Assembly (NCBI GenBank): GCA_944326035.1 | Contig: CALVCS010000014.1 | Coordinates: 1-58,162 of the forward strand | Origin: an uncultured Alistipes sp. | GTDB lineage: Bacteria > Bacteroidota > Bacteroidia > Bacteroidales > Rikenellaceae | DNA length: 58,162 bases | Direction of reading: 5' to 3' | In this document: positions 1-7,407 of the stretch, piece by piece | Position numbering within the stretch: position 1 is the stretch's first letter | Layout of the letters: every line of letters begins with the position of its first letter | The notes under the pieces: generated by a model | The model's database searches: none | What the model saw: the letters and a program-made list of their open reading frames with translations, nothing else | What the model was told of the DNA's origin: nothing | Made by a program: the position numbers and the translations under genes

Positions 1-875
1 GGATTGGGATTGGCCAGAGCGAAGACGATGGGGTCGGAGGCCATGGTGCGGACCATATCCTGGGTCAGGACGTCGGCTACGGAGAGGCCTAAGAATACGT
101 CGGCGCCGACGATGGCTTCGGCCAGGGTGTCGATCTCCCGGTCGGTTGCGAAGGCCGCTTTGGTGGCGTTGAGTCCTTTCCGTTTGGTGTTGATCACGCC
201 TTTGCTGTCGCACATGACGAGGTGTTTGGGATCGACCCCCAAGGAGATATAGAGCTTGGCACAGGAGACGGCGGCGGCACCGGCCCCGTTGACGACCACC
301 TGAATGTCATGAATATCTTTGCCGGCAATTTCCAGCGCATTGAGCAGGGCCGCCGCCGAGATGATGGCCGTACCGTGCTGGTCGTCGTGCATGACCGGGA
401 TCGACAACTCTTCTTTGAGTCGTTCTTCGATGATGAAACATTCGGGGGCCTTGATATCTTCGAGGTTGATGCCTCCGAAGGTGACCGAGATGTTTTTGAC
501 GGTTTCGATAAACTGTTCGGTGTCCTGGGTGTTGACTTCGATGTCGAACACGTCGATATCGGCAAAGGTTTTGAACAGCAGGCCTTTACCTTCCATGACG
601 GGTTTTCCGGCCATGGCGCCGATGTTACCCAGCCCCAAGACGGCCGTTCCGTTGGAGATGACCGCTACCAGATTGCCTTTGGCGGTGTATTTATACGCAT
701 CTTCCGGATGGGCTTCGATCTCCAGACAGGGTTCGGCAACGCCGGGCGAATAGGCCAGAGAGAGGTCTTTCTGGGTGCTGTACGGTTTGGTGGGGACGAC
801 CTCGATTTTTCCGGGGCGTCCGTCGGCATGATAGGCCAGGGCTTCTTCTCGTTTGTTGGTTTCGTTATTTTCCAT
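1..875 (-). CDS. maeB: NADP-dependent malic enzyme, N-terminal part (truncated by window edge)
   Basis: Oxidative decarboxylation of malate to pyruvate in the cytoplasm. The visible 291 residues start at an ATG at 875 and run off the window at base 1, so the stop codon and any C-terminal phosphotransacetylase-like domain of the MaeB type cannot be seen. Recognisable family blocks are [10 protein letters not shown] near residue 45, a [12 protein letters not shown] block near residue 80, the [10 protein letters not shown] segment, FGGINLEDI, the metal-site block [10 protein letters not shown] and the NAD(P)-binding glycine stretch [12 protein letters not shown]. The reading frame is intact. No divergent partner shares its promoter region closely; the next gene, on the opposite strand, begins at 1131. 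Malic enzyme identity is firm, while the fusion type is inferred from what is usual in Bacteroidota. Confidence 0.9.
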   Translation of the reverse strand, partial: MENNETNKREEALAYHADGRPGKIEVVPTKPYSTQKDLSLAYSPGVAEPCLEIEAHPEDAYKYTAKGNLVAVISNGTAVLGLGNIGAMAGKPVMEGKGLLFKTFADIDVFDIEVNTQDTEQFIETVKNISVTFGGINLEDIKAPECFIIEERLKEELSIPVMHDDQHGTAIISAAALLNALEIAGKDIHDIQVVVNGAGAAAVSCAKLYISLGVDPKHLVMCDSKGVINTKRKGLNATKAAFATDREIDTLAEAIVGADVFLGLSVADVLTQDMVRTMASDPIVFALANPN

Positions 876-1028
876 GAAGCGGGTTGTAATTTATTGAATG
901 AACGATGGGTGGGTAGAGGTCTTCGAAAATTCGTTCGTTCGCGGTCGGTCGCTTGGGCGGACGGAAAAAACGAAGGGAAGATGCCTCCTGGAATCGGCCC
1001 TGTGGTTTACCGGCGTGACGAAATTTGT

Positions 1029-1036
1029 TATCTTTG
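1029..1036 (+). promoter_or_regulatory. Bacteroidales -7 box for the 1131 gene
   Basis: TATCTTTG matches the Bacteroidota -7 consensus TAnnTTTG exactly. A weak -33-like TTTA lies at 1006-1009 with a spacer of about 19 bp. It lies about 95 bp before the ATG at 1131, which implies a leader of roughly 90 nt. Confidence 0.5.
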
Positions 1037-1130
1037 CGTCATTCCGGCGCGAGAAACCGCATGGAATCCTTGTGAAAGGGGGTTTCCCGTCAAGGCCAAA
1101 TTTGCGCTAAATTACATTTTTTTTGAATAG

Positions 1131-1610
1131 ATGATCTCTTTGCCTCGATTAAATTTACCTGCTGGCGTCTTCAGAATTCGTCGGAGTGCAGGTGTGGCTC
1201 GCATTTGGGATGCGTTGCGGGGACAGTGGTTGGTGTTGACGCCCGAGGAGTGGGTCCGACAGCACATGATTCGATACCTGATCGAAAAACGGGGGGTCGA
1301 GGCGCATTATATCGTGCAGGAGTATCCGGTATCGTTGGGCGGGATGGCCCAACGGGCCGACATCGTGGTGTTGGATAAGGAGGGGCGTCCTGCGCTGTTG
1401 GTCGAATGCAAGGCGCCGGAGGTTCCGGTGTCGAGACTGAAGAATCGAGGGGTGTTCGATCAGGCCGTACGTTACAACAGCGTGGTGGGGGCCTCTTTTG
1501 TGGCCGTGACGAACGGTATGGAGCTCGAATGTTATGCTCTGAATCGGGAGACCCTTCACTATGCGCCGTGTGAAGCGTTGCCCGATTTTTCAGCGTTTTA
1601 TGGGGTTTAA
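1131..1610 (+). CDS. Orphan HSDR_N-like protein (PD-(D/E)XK nuclease fold)
   Basis: A 159-residue protein resembling the N-terminal domain of type I restriction R subunits (HSDR_N families), here standing alone. Residues 41-50 hold the WVRQHMIRYL block typical of the stand-alone Bacteroidota version. Around residues 80-102 are RADIVVLD and LLVECKAP, which supply the D...ExK catalytic signature of PD-(D/E)XK nucleases. Later YNSVVGASFVAVTNG matches the usual end of the domain. There is no helicase, HsdM or HsdS nearby, so it is not a restriction system as seen here. The 3' end overlaps the convergent acetyltransferase gene by 21 bp. The family call is fairly safe; nuclease activity and role are unknown. 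Confidence 0.8.
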   Translation: MISLPRLNLPAGVFRIRRSAGVARIWDALRGQWLVLTPEEWVRQHMIRYLIEKRGVEAHYIVQEYPVSLGGMAQRADIVVLDKEGRPALLVECKAPEVPVSRLKNRGVFDQAVRYNSVVGASFVAVTNGMELECYALNRETLHYAPCEALPDFSAFYGV

Positions 1611-2126
1611 CAGCTGGAGCATGTATTCGTCCTGCCAGTCGGCCGTGGTGCGGGTCCATTCCCTTTTGAGCCCGATGATCGAGAAGCCTTTGCTTTTGAA
1701 CAGGGAGAGGCTGCGCAGGTTGTTCGAGGCGATGTTGCAATAGAGCTGATTGAGTTGCAGGACCTGGAAACCGTACCGGATCAGGAGGGAGAGAGCTTCC
1801 GAGGCATAGCCTTTTTGCTGGTCGCGGGTTCGGTAGATCAGGATGCCGACGCCGGCCCGGGCATTATAGGGGTCGAGATCGAACAGATCGATCGCACCGA
1901 CGGGGCGTCCGTCGGCCTTCGATTCGACGATCAGTCGCAGTTGGCGGGTTTCGTAGATGTCACGACGCTGGTCTTCGATAAAGCGCTTGAGCATATATTT
2001 GGAAAACGGCGCAATGGTGTTGCTCACCCGCCAAACATCCGTATCATTTTCCCACTTATAGAGAATGTCGATATCTTCGGGTTCCAGGGCTCGGAGTTTG
2101 ACGCGTTCGCTTTGTAACAGGTCCAT
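1590..2126 (-). CDS. GNAT family N-acetyltransferase (RimJ/SpeG-like)
   Basis: A 178-residue single-domain acetyl-CoA dependent N-acetyltransferase. The N-terminus LLQSERVKLRALEPEDID is the standard opening of the RimJ/RimL-type subgroup. The acetyl-CoA pyrophosphate loop is at about residues 101-112 (RDQQKGYASEAL), and the C-terminal NNLRSLSLFKSKGF block is the motif B/helix region. The closest general class is diamine/spermidine or ribosomal-protein acetyltransferases, but the substrate cannot be read from sequence. It converges with the HSDR_N-like gene and their last 21 bp overlap tail to tail. A stop before the ROK gene and a 52-bp gap make co-transcription with it possible but uncertain. 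Confidence 0.82.
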   Translation of the reverse strand: MDLLQSERVKLRALEPEDIDILYKWENDTDVWRVSNTIAPFSKYMLKRFIEDQRRDIYETRQLRLIVESKADGRPVGAIDLFDLDPYNARAGVGILIYRTRDQQKGYASEALSLLIRYGFQVLQLNQLYCNIASNNLRSLSLFKSKGFSIIGLKREWTRTTADWQDEYMLQLLNPIKR

Positions 2127-2178
2127 GGGCGAGAGACTTTTGGGGGTTGAAGGGCTGAAATGCGGGAAAGTTCGGGGA

Positions 2179-3408
2179 CTATAAACCGATGATTTTATTA
2201 CGGATGAGCATGGAGGCGCCCAGGGCTCCGATGTTGTCGTCCAGCTGGGTGGTGCGGAACAGCGTGTCGTTGTAGACCAGTCGCAGGGAGTATTTGTTGA
2301 CGGCCGACTTGAGCGGCAGCATCAGGTAGTCGCCCGCGTTGGCCAGATACCCCCCGATGATTACCTGCTCGGGATTGAAAATGTTGATCAGAAAGGCGAT
2401 GCTCTTCCCGATCTTTTCGCCCGCCTCTTCGATCAGTTCGATCGACAGGTTGTCTTCGTTGCGTGCGGCGTTGATGATATCGGAGATGTGAATTTTGTGG
2501 GTTTTGCGATATTGGTCGATCAGGATGGTGTTGCGACCCTGTTCGATTTGTGCGATCATCTTGTTTTCGATGGCGATCCCCGATACTTCGGTCTCCAAAC
2601 AGCCTTTTTTGCCGCAGTCGCAGATGATCTCGTTATCGAAGAACGGGGTGTGGCCGAATTCGCCGGCAAATCCCGAGTGGCCGTAATAGAGCTTGCCGTC
2701 CACGATGATCCCGATCGCCATCCCGCGACCCAGGTTGAGGTAGATGATGTTTTTTTCGTCGCCGGTACATCCGGTGGTGTATTCGCCGTAGCATTTGGCG
2801 CGGGTATCGTTTTCGATCAGCACCGGGTGTTTGAGTCGTTGTTCCAGAATTTCGCTGAGCGATTGAGAGCTGGAAGTGAAGTATTTATAACTCCGTCCGG
2901 TGTTGGGGTTGACGCGGCCGACGATGCAGACCCCGATGCCCAGCAGTTTGGTTTTGTCGACGCCCGATTCGTCCAGAAAGGCCGTGATCTTCTGGCAGAT
3001 GTTTTCCAGACATTCGGGGGTGTCGTCCAGTTGGAAGTCGAGGTCGCGGTGAGCGGTGATGATGTGGTTTTTCAGGTCGGTGATCACGGCGACGATCTGG
3101 TCGCGGCTGATTTCGATGCCGGCGAAATAGAGCGCCGAGTCGGTCAGTCCGAAGATGTTGGGGCGACGTCCGCCATTGGTTTCGATTTTCCCGAGGTCAG
3201 TCACGATATGTTCCTGCAAGAGCTCTTCGACCAGTTTGGTGACGGTCGGAATGCTGATGTGCAGCTCTTTAGAGAGATCGGCCAAGGTGCATTGTCCCTG
3301 AATGGCCAGATGGGCGATGATGTTTCTTTTGAGGATATTGTTCTTTTGGACGATGCCTTTGGCGTTTTCTTGCGAAGGAGTATTGAAAAAATCTAATAGT
3401 GAACTCAT
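2179..3408 (-). CDS. ROK family transcriptional regulator (NagC/XylR type)
   Basis: A winged-helix DNA-binding domain (roughly residues 25-85, including GQCTLADLSKELHISIPTVT) joins a ROK sugar-kinase-like domain. The latter carries ENDTRAKCYGEY, the glycine-rich LNLGRGMAIG and the zinc motif CDCGKKGCLE near residue 260, where the CxCxxxGC cysteines are intact. Such proteins bind sugars or sugar phosphates and control carbohydrate genes. I chose the ATG at 3408 because the protein then begins MSSLLDFFNT; an in-frame ATG at 3444 adds 12 poorly conserved-looking residues. A -7 box sits at 3458-3465. No sugar catabolic gene is adjacent, so its target is unknown. Kinase activity cannot be excluded. 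Confidence 0.88.
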   Translation of the reverse strand: MSSLLDFFNTPSQENAKGIVQKNNILKRNIIAHLAIQGQCTLADLSKELHISIPTVTKLVEELLQEHIVTDLGKIETNGGRRPNIFGLTDSALYFAGIEISRDQIVAVITDLKNHIITAHRDLDFQLDDTPECLENICQKITAFLDESGVDKTKLLGIGVCIVGRVNPNTGRSYKYFTSSSQSLSEILEQRLKHPVLIENDTRAKCYGEYTTGCTGDEKNIIYLNLGRGMAIGIIVDGKLYYGHSGFAGEFGHTPFFDNEIICDCGKKGCLETEVSGIAIENKMIAQIEQGRNTILIDQYRKTHKIHISDIINAARNEDNLSIELIEEAGEKIGKSIAFLINIFNPEQVIIGGYLANAGDYLMLPLKSAVNKYSLRLVYNDTLFRTTQLDDNIGALGASMLIRNKIIGL

Positions 3409-3457
3409 GGTGATTGGAAGGTCCGTTTTGCAGTCGGAATACATAATTGAATCGAGA

Positions 3458-3465
3458 CAAAAATA
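3458..3465 (-). promoter_or_regulatory. -7 box for the ROK regulator gene
   Basis: CAAAAATA on the plus strand reads TATTTTTG on the minus strand, a perfect TAnnTTTG match, 50 bp before the chosen start at 3408. No convincing -33 box is seen. If transcription starts just downstream, about nt 3450, the alternative start at 3444 would have almost no leader, which favours 3408. Confidence 0.5.
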
Positions 3466-3539
3466 ATAATATTTCCGGTTCCTGATGCGGATGTTAATAA
3501 AAATTTATAAAAATTCGCTTCCGGTTGCGTAGACCGCAC

Positions 3540-3571
3540 AAAAAAACCGCCCCTTCAAAAGGGCGGTTTTT
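3540..3571 (-). terminator. Rho-independent terminator after fabD
   Basis: Stem CCGCCC/GGGCGG flanked by A and T runs, about 50 bp beyond the fabD stop. The T run is present on both strands, but only fabD ends into it. Confidence 0.85.
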
Positions 3572-3620
3572 AACGTATTAAATGCGTCAGCAAAAGGACG
3601 CTATCGAGGTCTCAGTGGGC

Positions 3621-4505
3621 TTAGAGCGACTGTTTGGAGGTCGCTTCCATGGCGCGATCCACCTTCTTGATGAGGCCTTGCAGCACGGAGCCCGGACCGA
3701 GTTCGGTAAACGAGGTGGCCCCGTCGGCGATCATGTTGCGGACGATCTGGGTCCAACGTACCGGAGCGGTCAATTGAGCGATCAGGTTCTGTTTGATCTC
3801 TGCGGGATCGGTATGGGGTTTGGCGTCCACGTTTTGATATACCGGGCAGATGGGTTTTGCAAACGGAGCAGCCTGGATGGCGGCTTCCAGTTCGACCCGG
3901 GCGGGTTCCATCAGCGGGGAGTGGAAGGCGCCGCCGACGTTGAGTTTCAGGGCCCGTTTGGCGCCCGCTTCGGTCAGTTTGGCACAGGCTTCGGCGATGG
4001 CTTCGTTGGTCCCGGAGATCACCAGCTGGCCCGGGCAGTTGTAGTTGGCCGGAACGACGATGCCGTCGATCGAGGCGCAGATTTCTTCCACCTTTTCATC
4101 GGGCAGGGCGATGATGGCGGCCATGGTCGAGGGGTTCATTTCGCAGGCTTTCTGCATGGCCATGGCTCGTTTCGATACCAGGGTCAGCCCATCTTCGAAG
4201 CTGAGGGCTCCGGCGGCGACCAGGGCGCTGAATTCACCCAGGGAGTGTCCGGCCACCATGTCGGGCGCGAATTCGGCGCCGAGGGATTTGGCCAGGATGA
4301 CCGAGTGCAAGAAAATGGCCGGTTGGGTCACTTTGGTCTGTTTGAGTTGTTCGTCGGTACCGGCGAACATGATGTCGGTGATCGAAAAGCCGAGAATGTC
4401 GTTGGCTTTATCGAACATTTCTTTGGCCATGGGAACGTGGTCGTAGAGGTCTTTCCCCATGCCGACGAATTGGGCTCCCTGTCCCGGGAATACGAATGCT
4501 TTCAT
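3621..4505 (-). CDS. fabD: Malonyl-CoA:ACP transacylase
   Basis: Transfers malonyl from CoA to acyl carrier protein at the start of type II fatty-acid synthesis in the cytoplasm. The 294 residues are full length for the family. GQGAQFVGMG lies at residues 8-17, the nucleophile serine is S88 in GHSLG, and the catalytic histidine is H195 in GGAFHSPLM. PANYNCPGQLVISG is the usual conserved block near residue 152. It starts at the ATG at 4505 and has its own -7 box upstream at 4612-4619 and its own terminator, so it appears monocistronic. It faces away from plsC, which also belongs to lipid synthesis, across a 290-bp divergent region. Confidence 0.96.
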   Translation of the reverse strand: MKAFVFPGQGAQFVGMGKDLYDHVPMAKEMFDKANDILGFSITDIMFAGTDEQLKQTKVTQPAIFLHSVILAKSLGAEFAPDMVAGHSLGEFSALVAAGALSFEDGLTLVSKRAMAMQKACEMNPSTMAAIIALPDEKVEEICASIDGIVVPANYNCPGQLVISGTNEAIAEACAKLTEAGAKRALKLNVGGAFHSPLMEPARVELEAAIQAAPFAKPICPVYQNVDAKPHTDPAEIKQNLIAQLTAPVRWTQIVRNMIADGATSFTELGPGSVLQGLIKKVDRAMEATSKQSL

Positions 4506-4611
4506 AACTGTATCAGGTTAATGTTTTTTGCGCTGTCGGGTTCTGGGCGTTTCGAGGCGGCTGAGCTTCCCGAGACGCTCGGAAGGTTCCCTTTTCAGCG
4601 GGAATCGCAGG

Positions 4612-4619
4612 CAAAGATA
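4612..4619 (-). promoter_or_regulatory. -7 box for fabD
   Basis: CAAAGATA on the plus strand reads TATCTTTG on the minus strand, matching TAnnTTTG. It is about 107 bp before the fabD start. No clear -33 box. Confidence 0.45.
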
Positions 4620-4757
4620 AGCAAATTTCGGGATTTTTGTGTGGGTTTGTCAACGACCCCGTTTGCAGGCGGTTGCGGTTTCTCTGAAATGGCCGAAAAC
4701 GGGACGGTAGGGGGTAAAAGCGGAACGATCGCCCGTGGAAAAACGGAAAAATTGTGT

Positions 4758-4765
4758 TAAATTTG
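4758..4765 (+). promoter_or_regulatory. -7 box for plsC and the downstream run
   Basis: TAAATTTG matches TAnnTTTG and ends 30 bp before the plsC ATG. It is the only strong promoter-like box I found at the head of the plus-strand series that runs to lolA. No good -33 box is visible. Confidence 0.5.
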
Positions 4766-4795
4766 CAAGATTAAAGGTGCAATCGCTCAACATCC

Positions 4796-5548
4796 ATGAA
4801 ATCGATCGGTTATTATCTCGTCTTTGTCCTTTTTACGCTGATTTGTTTTGTGCCTTTTTCGCTGCTGTTTTTGCTGACCGTTTTGTTCGATCGGGAGCGG
4901 GTCGTGCTGCATTATGCCTCGCGTTTCTGGTCGTGGGGCATCTATCGGATCTGTCCGTGGTGGCATGTGCAGGTCGAAGGTACGGAAAAAGTGGGCGATG
5001 TGCGCAACTATGTGATTGTGACCAACCATCAGTCGATGTTGGATGTTCCGCTGATGTATGTCTTGCCGCTGACCTTCAAGTGGGTCTCCAAACGGGAGGT
5101 GATGCGGATGCCGATTTTCGGATGGGTGTTGCAGATGCACGGCGATATCGCCATTGAACGCGGTTCGAGCGGAAGTGCCCGGCAATTGATGCGCCGGGCC
5201 AAGGAGATTCTGGATCGGGGAAAAACCTCGGTGATCATCTTTCCGGAAGGAACGCGAACCAAGGACGGTCGGGTAGGCCGCTTCAAAGAGGGGGCGTTTG
5301 CCGTGGCGAAATATGCCGGTGTAGGCATTCTGCCGGTCGTGCATGAAGGCAACGGCTCGGTGGTGGATGGGTGGAAGGTGCGTATTCCGCATCGTTTCCG
5401 GGTGAAGGTGCTCGATCCGATTCCGGCCGAAGAGGTGGCCGTACGCTCCGAACGGGAATTGGCTCAGAGCGTGCATGACCGGATCGTGGCCGAACATCGG
5501 GCCATGCGTCCGGATCTTTACGAAACAGAACAAAATAAGGAAGCATAA
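4796..5548 (+). CDS. plsC: 1-acyl-sn-glycerol-3-phosphate acyltransferase
   Basis: Adds the second acyl chain to lysophosphatidic acid at the inner membrane, giving phosphatidic acid. Two hydrophobic segments fill residues 5-30. The acyltransferase HX4D motif is intact as H78-QSML-D83 in TNHQSMLD, and the glycerophosphate-binding FPEGTR is at residues 149-154. The length of 250 residues is usual. It is the first gene of a long plus-strand series, 5 bp before parE, so the two are probably co-transcribed although functionally unrelated. The substrate side is assigned from family membership; other lysolipid acyltransferases share these motifs. Confidence 0.93.
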   Translation: MKSIGYYLVFVLFTLICFVPFSLLFLLTVLFDRERVVLHYASRFWSWGIYRICPWWHVQVEGTEKVGDVRNYVIVTNHQSMLDVPLMYVLPLTFKWVSKREVMRMPIFGWVLQMHGDIAIERGSSGSARQLMRRAKEILDRGKTSVIIFPEGTRTKDGRVGRFKEGAFAVAKYAGVGILPVVHEGNGSVVDGWKVRIPHRFRVKVLDPIPAEEVAVRSERELAQSVHDRIVAEHRAMRPDLYETEQNKEA

Positions 5549-5553
5549 ATACG

Positions 5554-7404
5554 ATGAGCGTAGCAGCGAATTACGGGGATGAACATATTCAGACCCTGGA
5601 CTGGAAGGAGCATATCCGTCGGCGTCCGGGGATGTATATCGGTAAGTTGGGGGATGGCACGTCGGTCGATGACGGGATTTATATCCTGATCAAGGAGGTG
5701 CTCGACAACTCGATCGACGAATATATGATGGGCTTCGGGAAGTGTATCGAGGTGACCATCGAAGAGAGTCGGGTGACGGTACGGGACTATGGCCGAGGCA
5801 TTCCGTTGGGGAAGCTGGTTGACGTGGCCTCCAAAATGAATACCGGTGCGAAATATGATTCCAAGGCGTTTAAAAAGTCGGTGGGACTCAACGGGGTCGG
5901 GATCAAGGCGGTCAATGCGCTTTCGAGTCTGTTTGTCATTCGCAGTGTGCGGGATGGCGAAGCGCGGACGGTGACCTTCGAGGCTGGAAATGAGATCTCG
6001 GACGTTCAGGAGAGCGGGGTGTCGGATAAGAACGGGACCTGTGTGACCTTTGTGGCCGACGAGAGCGTTTTTGGACCCTACGCTTACCACATGGAGTATG
6101 TGGAGGCGATGCTTCGCAACTATACCTACCTGAATGCGGGGTTGACCATTAAGCTCAACGGGCAGTCGTTTCTCTCCAAAAACGGCTTGTTGGACCTGCT
6201 GCAGGAGAACCTGAACGAGGAACCGCTCTATCCGCCGATTCACTTGACGGGCGAGGACATCGAAGTGGTGTTGACGCATGGACACGGTTACGGCGAGACC
6301 TATTATTCGTTTGTCAACGGGCAACATACCACCCAGGGAGGGACGCATCAGACCGCCTACCGGGAGGCGTTGGCAAAGACCATCAAGGAGTTTTATCACA
6401 AGGATTTCGATGCGGCCGACGTGCGGACGTCGATCATTGCGGCCATCAGCATCAAGGTCGAAGAGCCGTTGTTCGAGTCGCAGACCAAGACCAAACTCGG
6501 CTCGAAAGACATGGGACCCGAGGGCCCCACGGTACGCAATTTCGTGATGGACTTTCTGAAGACCGAGCTGGATAATTACCTGCATAAACATGCTGAAACG
6601 GCGGATATTCTGCTCAAGAAAATCCAGGAGAACGAGAAGGAGCGCAAGGCGATTTCGGGGATTCAGAAGAAGGCGCGGGAGATGGCCAAAAAGGTGAGCC
6701 TCAATAACAAGAAGTTGAGGGATTGCCGGATCCACCTCACCGATAAGAACGAACGGGCCGAGGAGTCGATGATCTTCATCACCGAAGGGAATTCGGCCAG
6801 CGGGTCGATCACCAAGTCGCGGGATGTGAATACACAGGCGGTTTTCTCGCTGCGAGGGAAGCCGCTCAACAGCTATGGGCTGACCAAGAAAATCGTATAC
6901 GAGAACGAAGAGTTCAACCTGTTGCAGGCGGCCCTCAACATTGAGGAGGATATGGATAACCTGCGCTATAACAAGATTATCATCGCTACCGATGCCGATG
7001 TCGACGGGATGCACATTCGGTTGTTGTTGATGACCTTCTTTTTGCAGTTTTTCCCCGATGTGATTCGAGGCGGACATCTGTATATTCTGCAAACGCCGCT
7101 GTTCCGGGTGCGGAACAAGAGGGAGACCCGCTATTGTTACAGCGAAGAGGAGCGACAGAAAGCGATTGCGGCCTTGGGACCCAATCCGGAGATTACCCGC
7201 TTCAAAGGGCTGGGGGAAATCTCGGCCGATGAGTTCAAGGAGTTCATTGGCGAGAACATGCGTTTGGACAAGGTGCGCATGACGAAAGAGGATCCCGTGT
7301 CGGATCTCTTGGAATTTTATATGGGTAAAAACAGTGCGGAACGTCAGGGATTCATCATCGGAAACCTGCGTATCGAAGCCGATTATATCGAAGAGTTGAT
7401 TTAG
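5554..7404 (+). CDS. parE: DNA topoisomerase IV subunit B (type IIA, ATPase subunit)
   Basis: ATPase and TOPRIM subunit of a type IIA topoisomerase that decatenates or relaxes DNA. The GHKL ATP site shows EVLDNSIDE at about residues 48-56, DYGRGIP near 85 and [12 protein letters not shown] near 112. The TOPRIM domain begins near residue 410 with ITEGNSASG and contains the metal-binding DADVDG near 480. The C-terminal RFKGLGEI block is present. Length 616 fits the short B subunit. It lies 3 bp before the A subunit gene, a clear two-gene unit. Bacteroidota also have a separate gyrB/gyrA pair; the adjacent A subunit with a divergent, non-spiral-rich C-terminus favours Topo IV, but a gyrase label in some databases would not be surprising. 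Confidence 0.92.
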   Translation: MSVAANYGDEHIQTLDWKEHIRRRPGMYIGKLGDGTSVDDGIYILIKEVLDNSIDEYMMGFGKCIEVTIEESRVTVRDYGRGIPLGKLVDVASKMNTGAKYDSKAFKKSVGLNGVGIKAVNALSSLFVIRSVRDGEARTVTFEAGNEISDVQESGVSDKNGTCVTFVADESVFGPYAYHMEYVEAMLRNYTYLNAGLTIKLNGQSFLSKNGLLDLLQENLNEEPLYPPIHLTGEDIEVVLTHGHGYGETYYSFVNGQHTTQGGTHQTAYREALAKTIKEFYHKDFDAADVRTSIIAAISIKVEEPLFESQTKTKLGSKDMGPEGPTVRNFVMDFLKTELDNYLHKHAETADILLKKIQENEKERKAISGIQKKAREMAKKVSLNNKKLRDCRIHLTDKNERAEESMIFITEGNSASGSITKSRDVNTQAVFSLRGKPLNSYGLTKKIVYENEEFNLLQAALNIEEDMDNLRYNKIIIATDADVDGMHIRLLLMTFFLQFFPDVIRGGHLYILQTPLFRVRNKRETRYCYSEEERQKAIAALGPNPEITRFKGLGEISADEFKEFIGENMRLDKVRMTKEDPVSDLLEFYMGKNSAERQGFIIGNLRIEADYIEELI

Positions 7405-7407
7405 CAT

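Noticed and set aside
1131..2126. A toxin-antitoxin or restriction module formed by the HSDR_N-like and acetyltransferase genes.
   Set aside because: They converge instead of forming an operon, and the acetyltransferase is of the RimJ/SpeG type, unlike the TacT/AtaT toxins, and lacks an antitoxin gene beside it.
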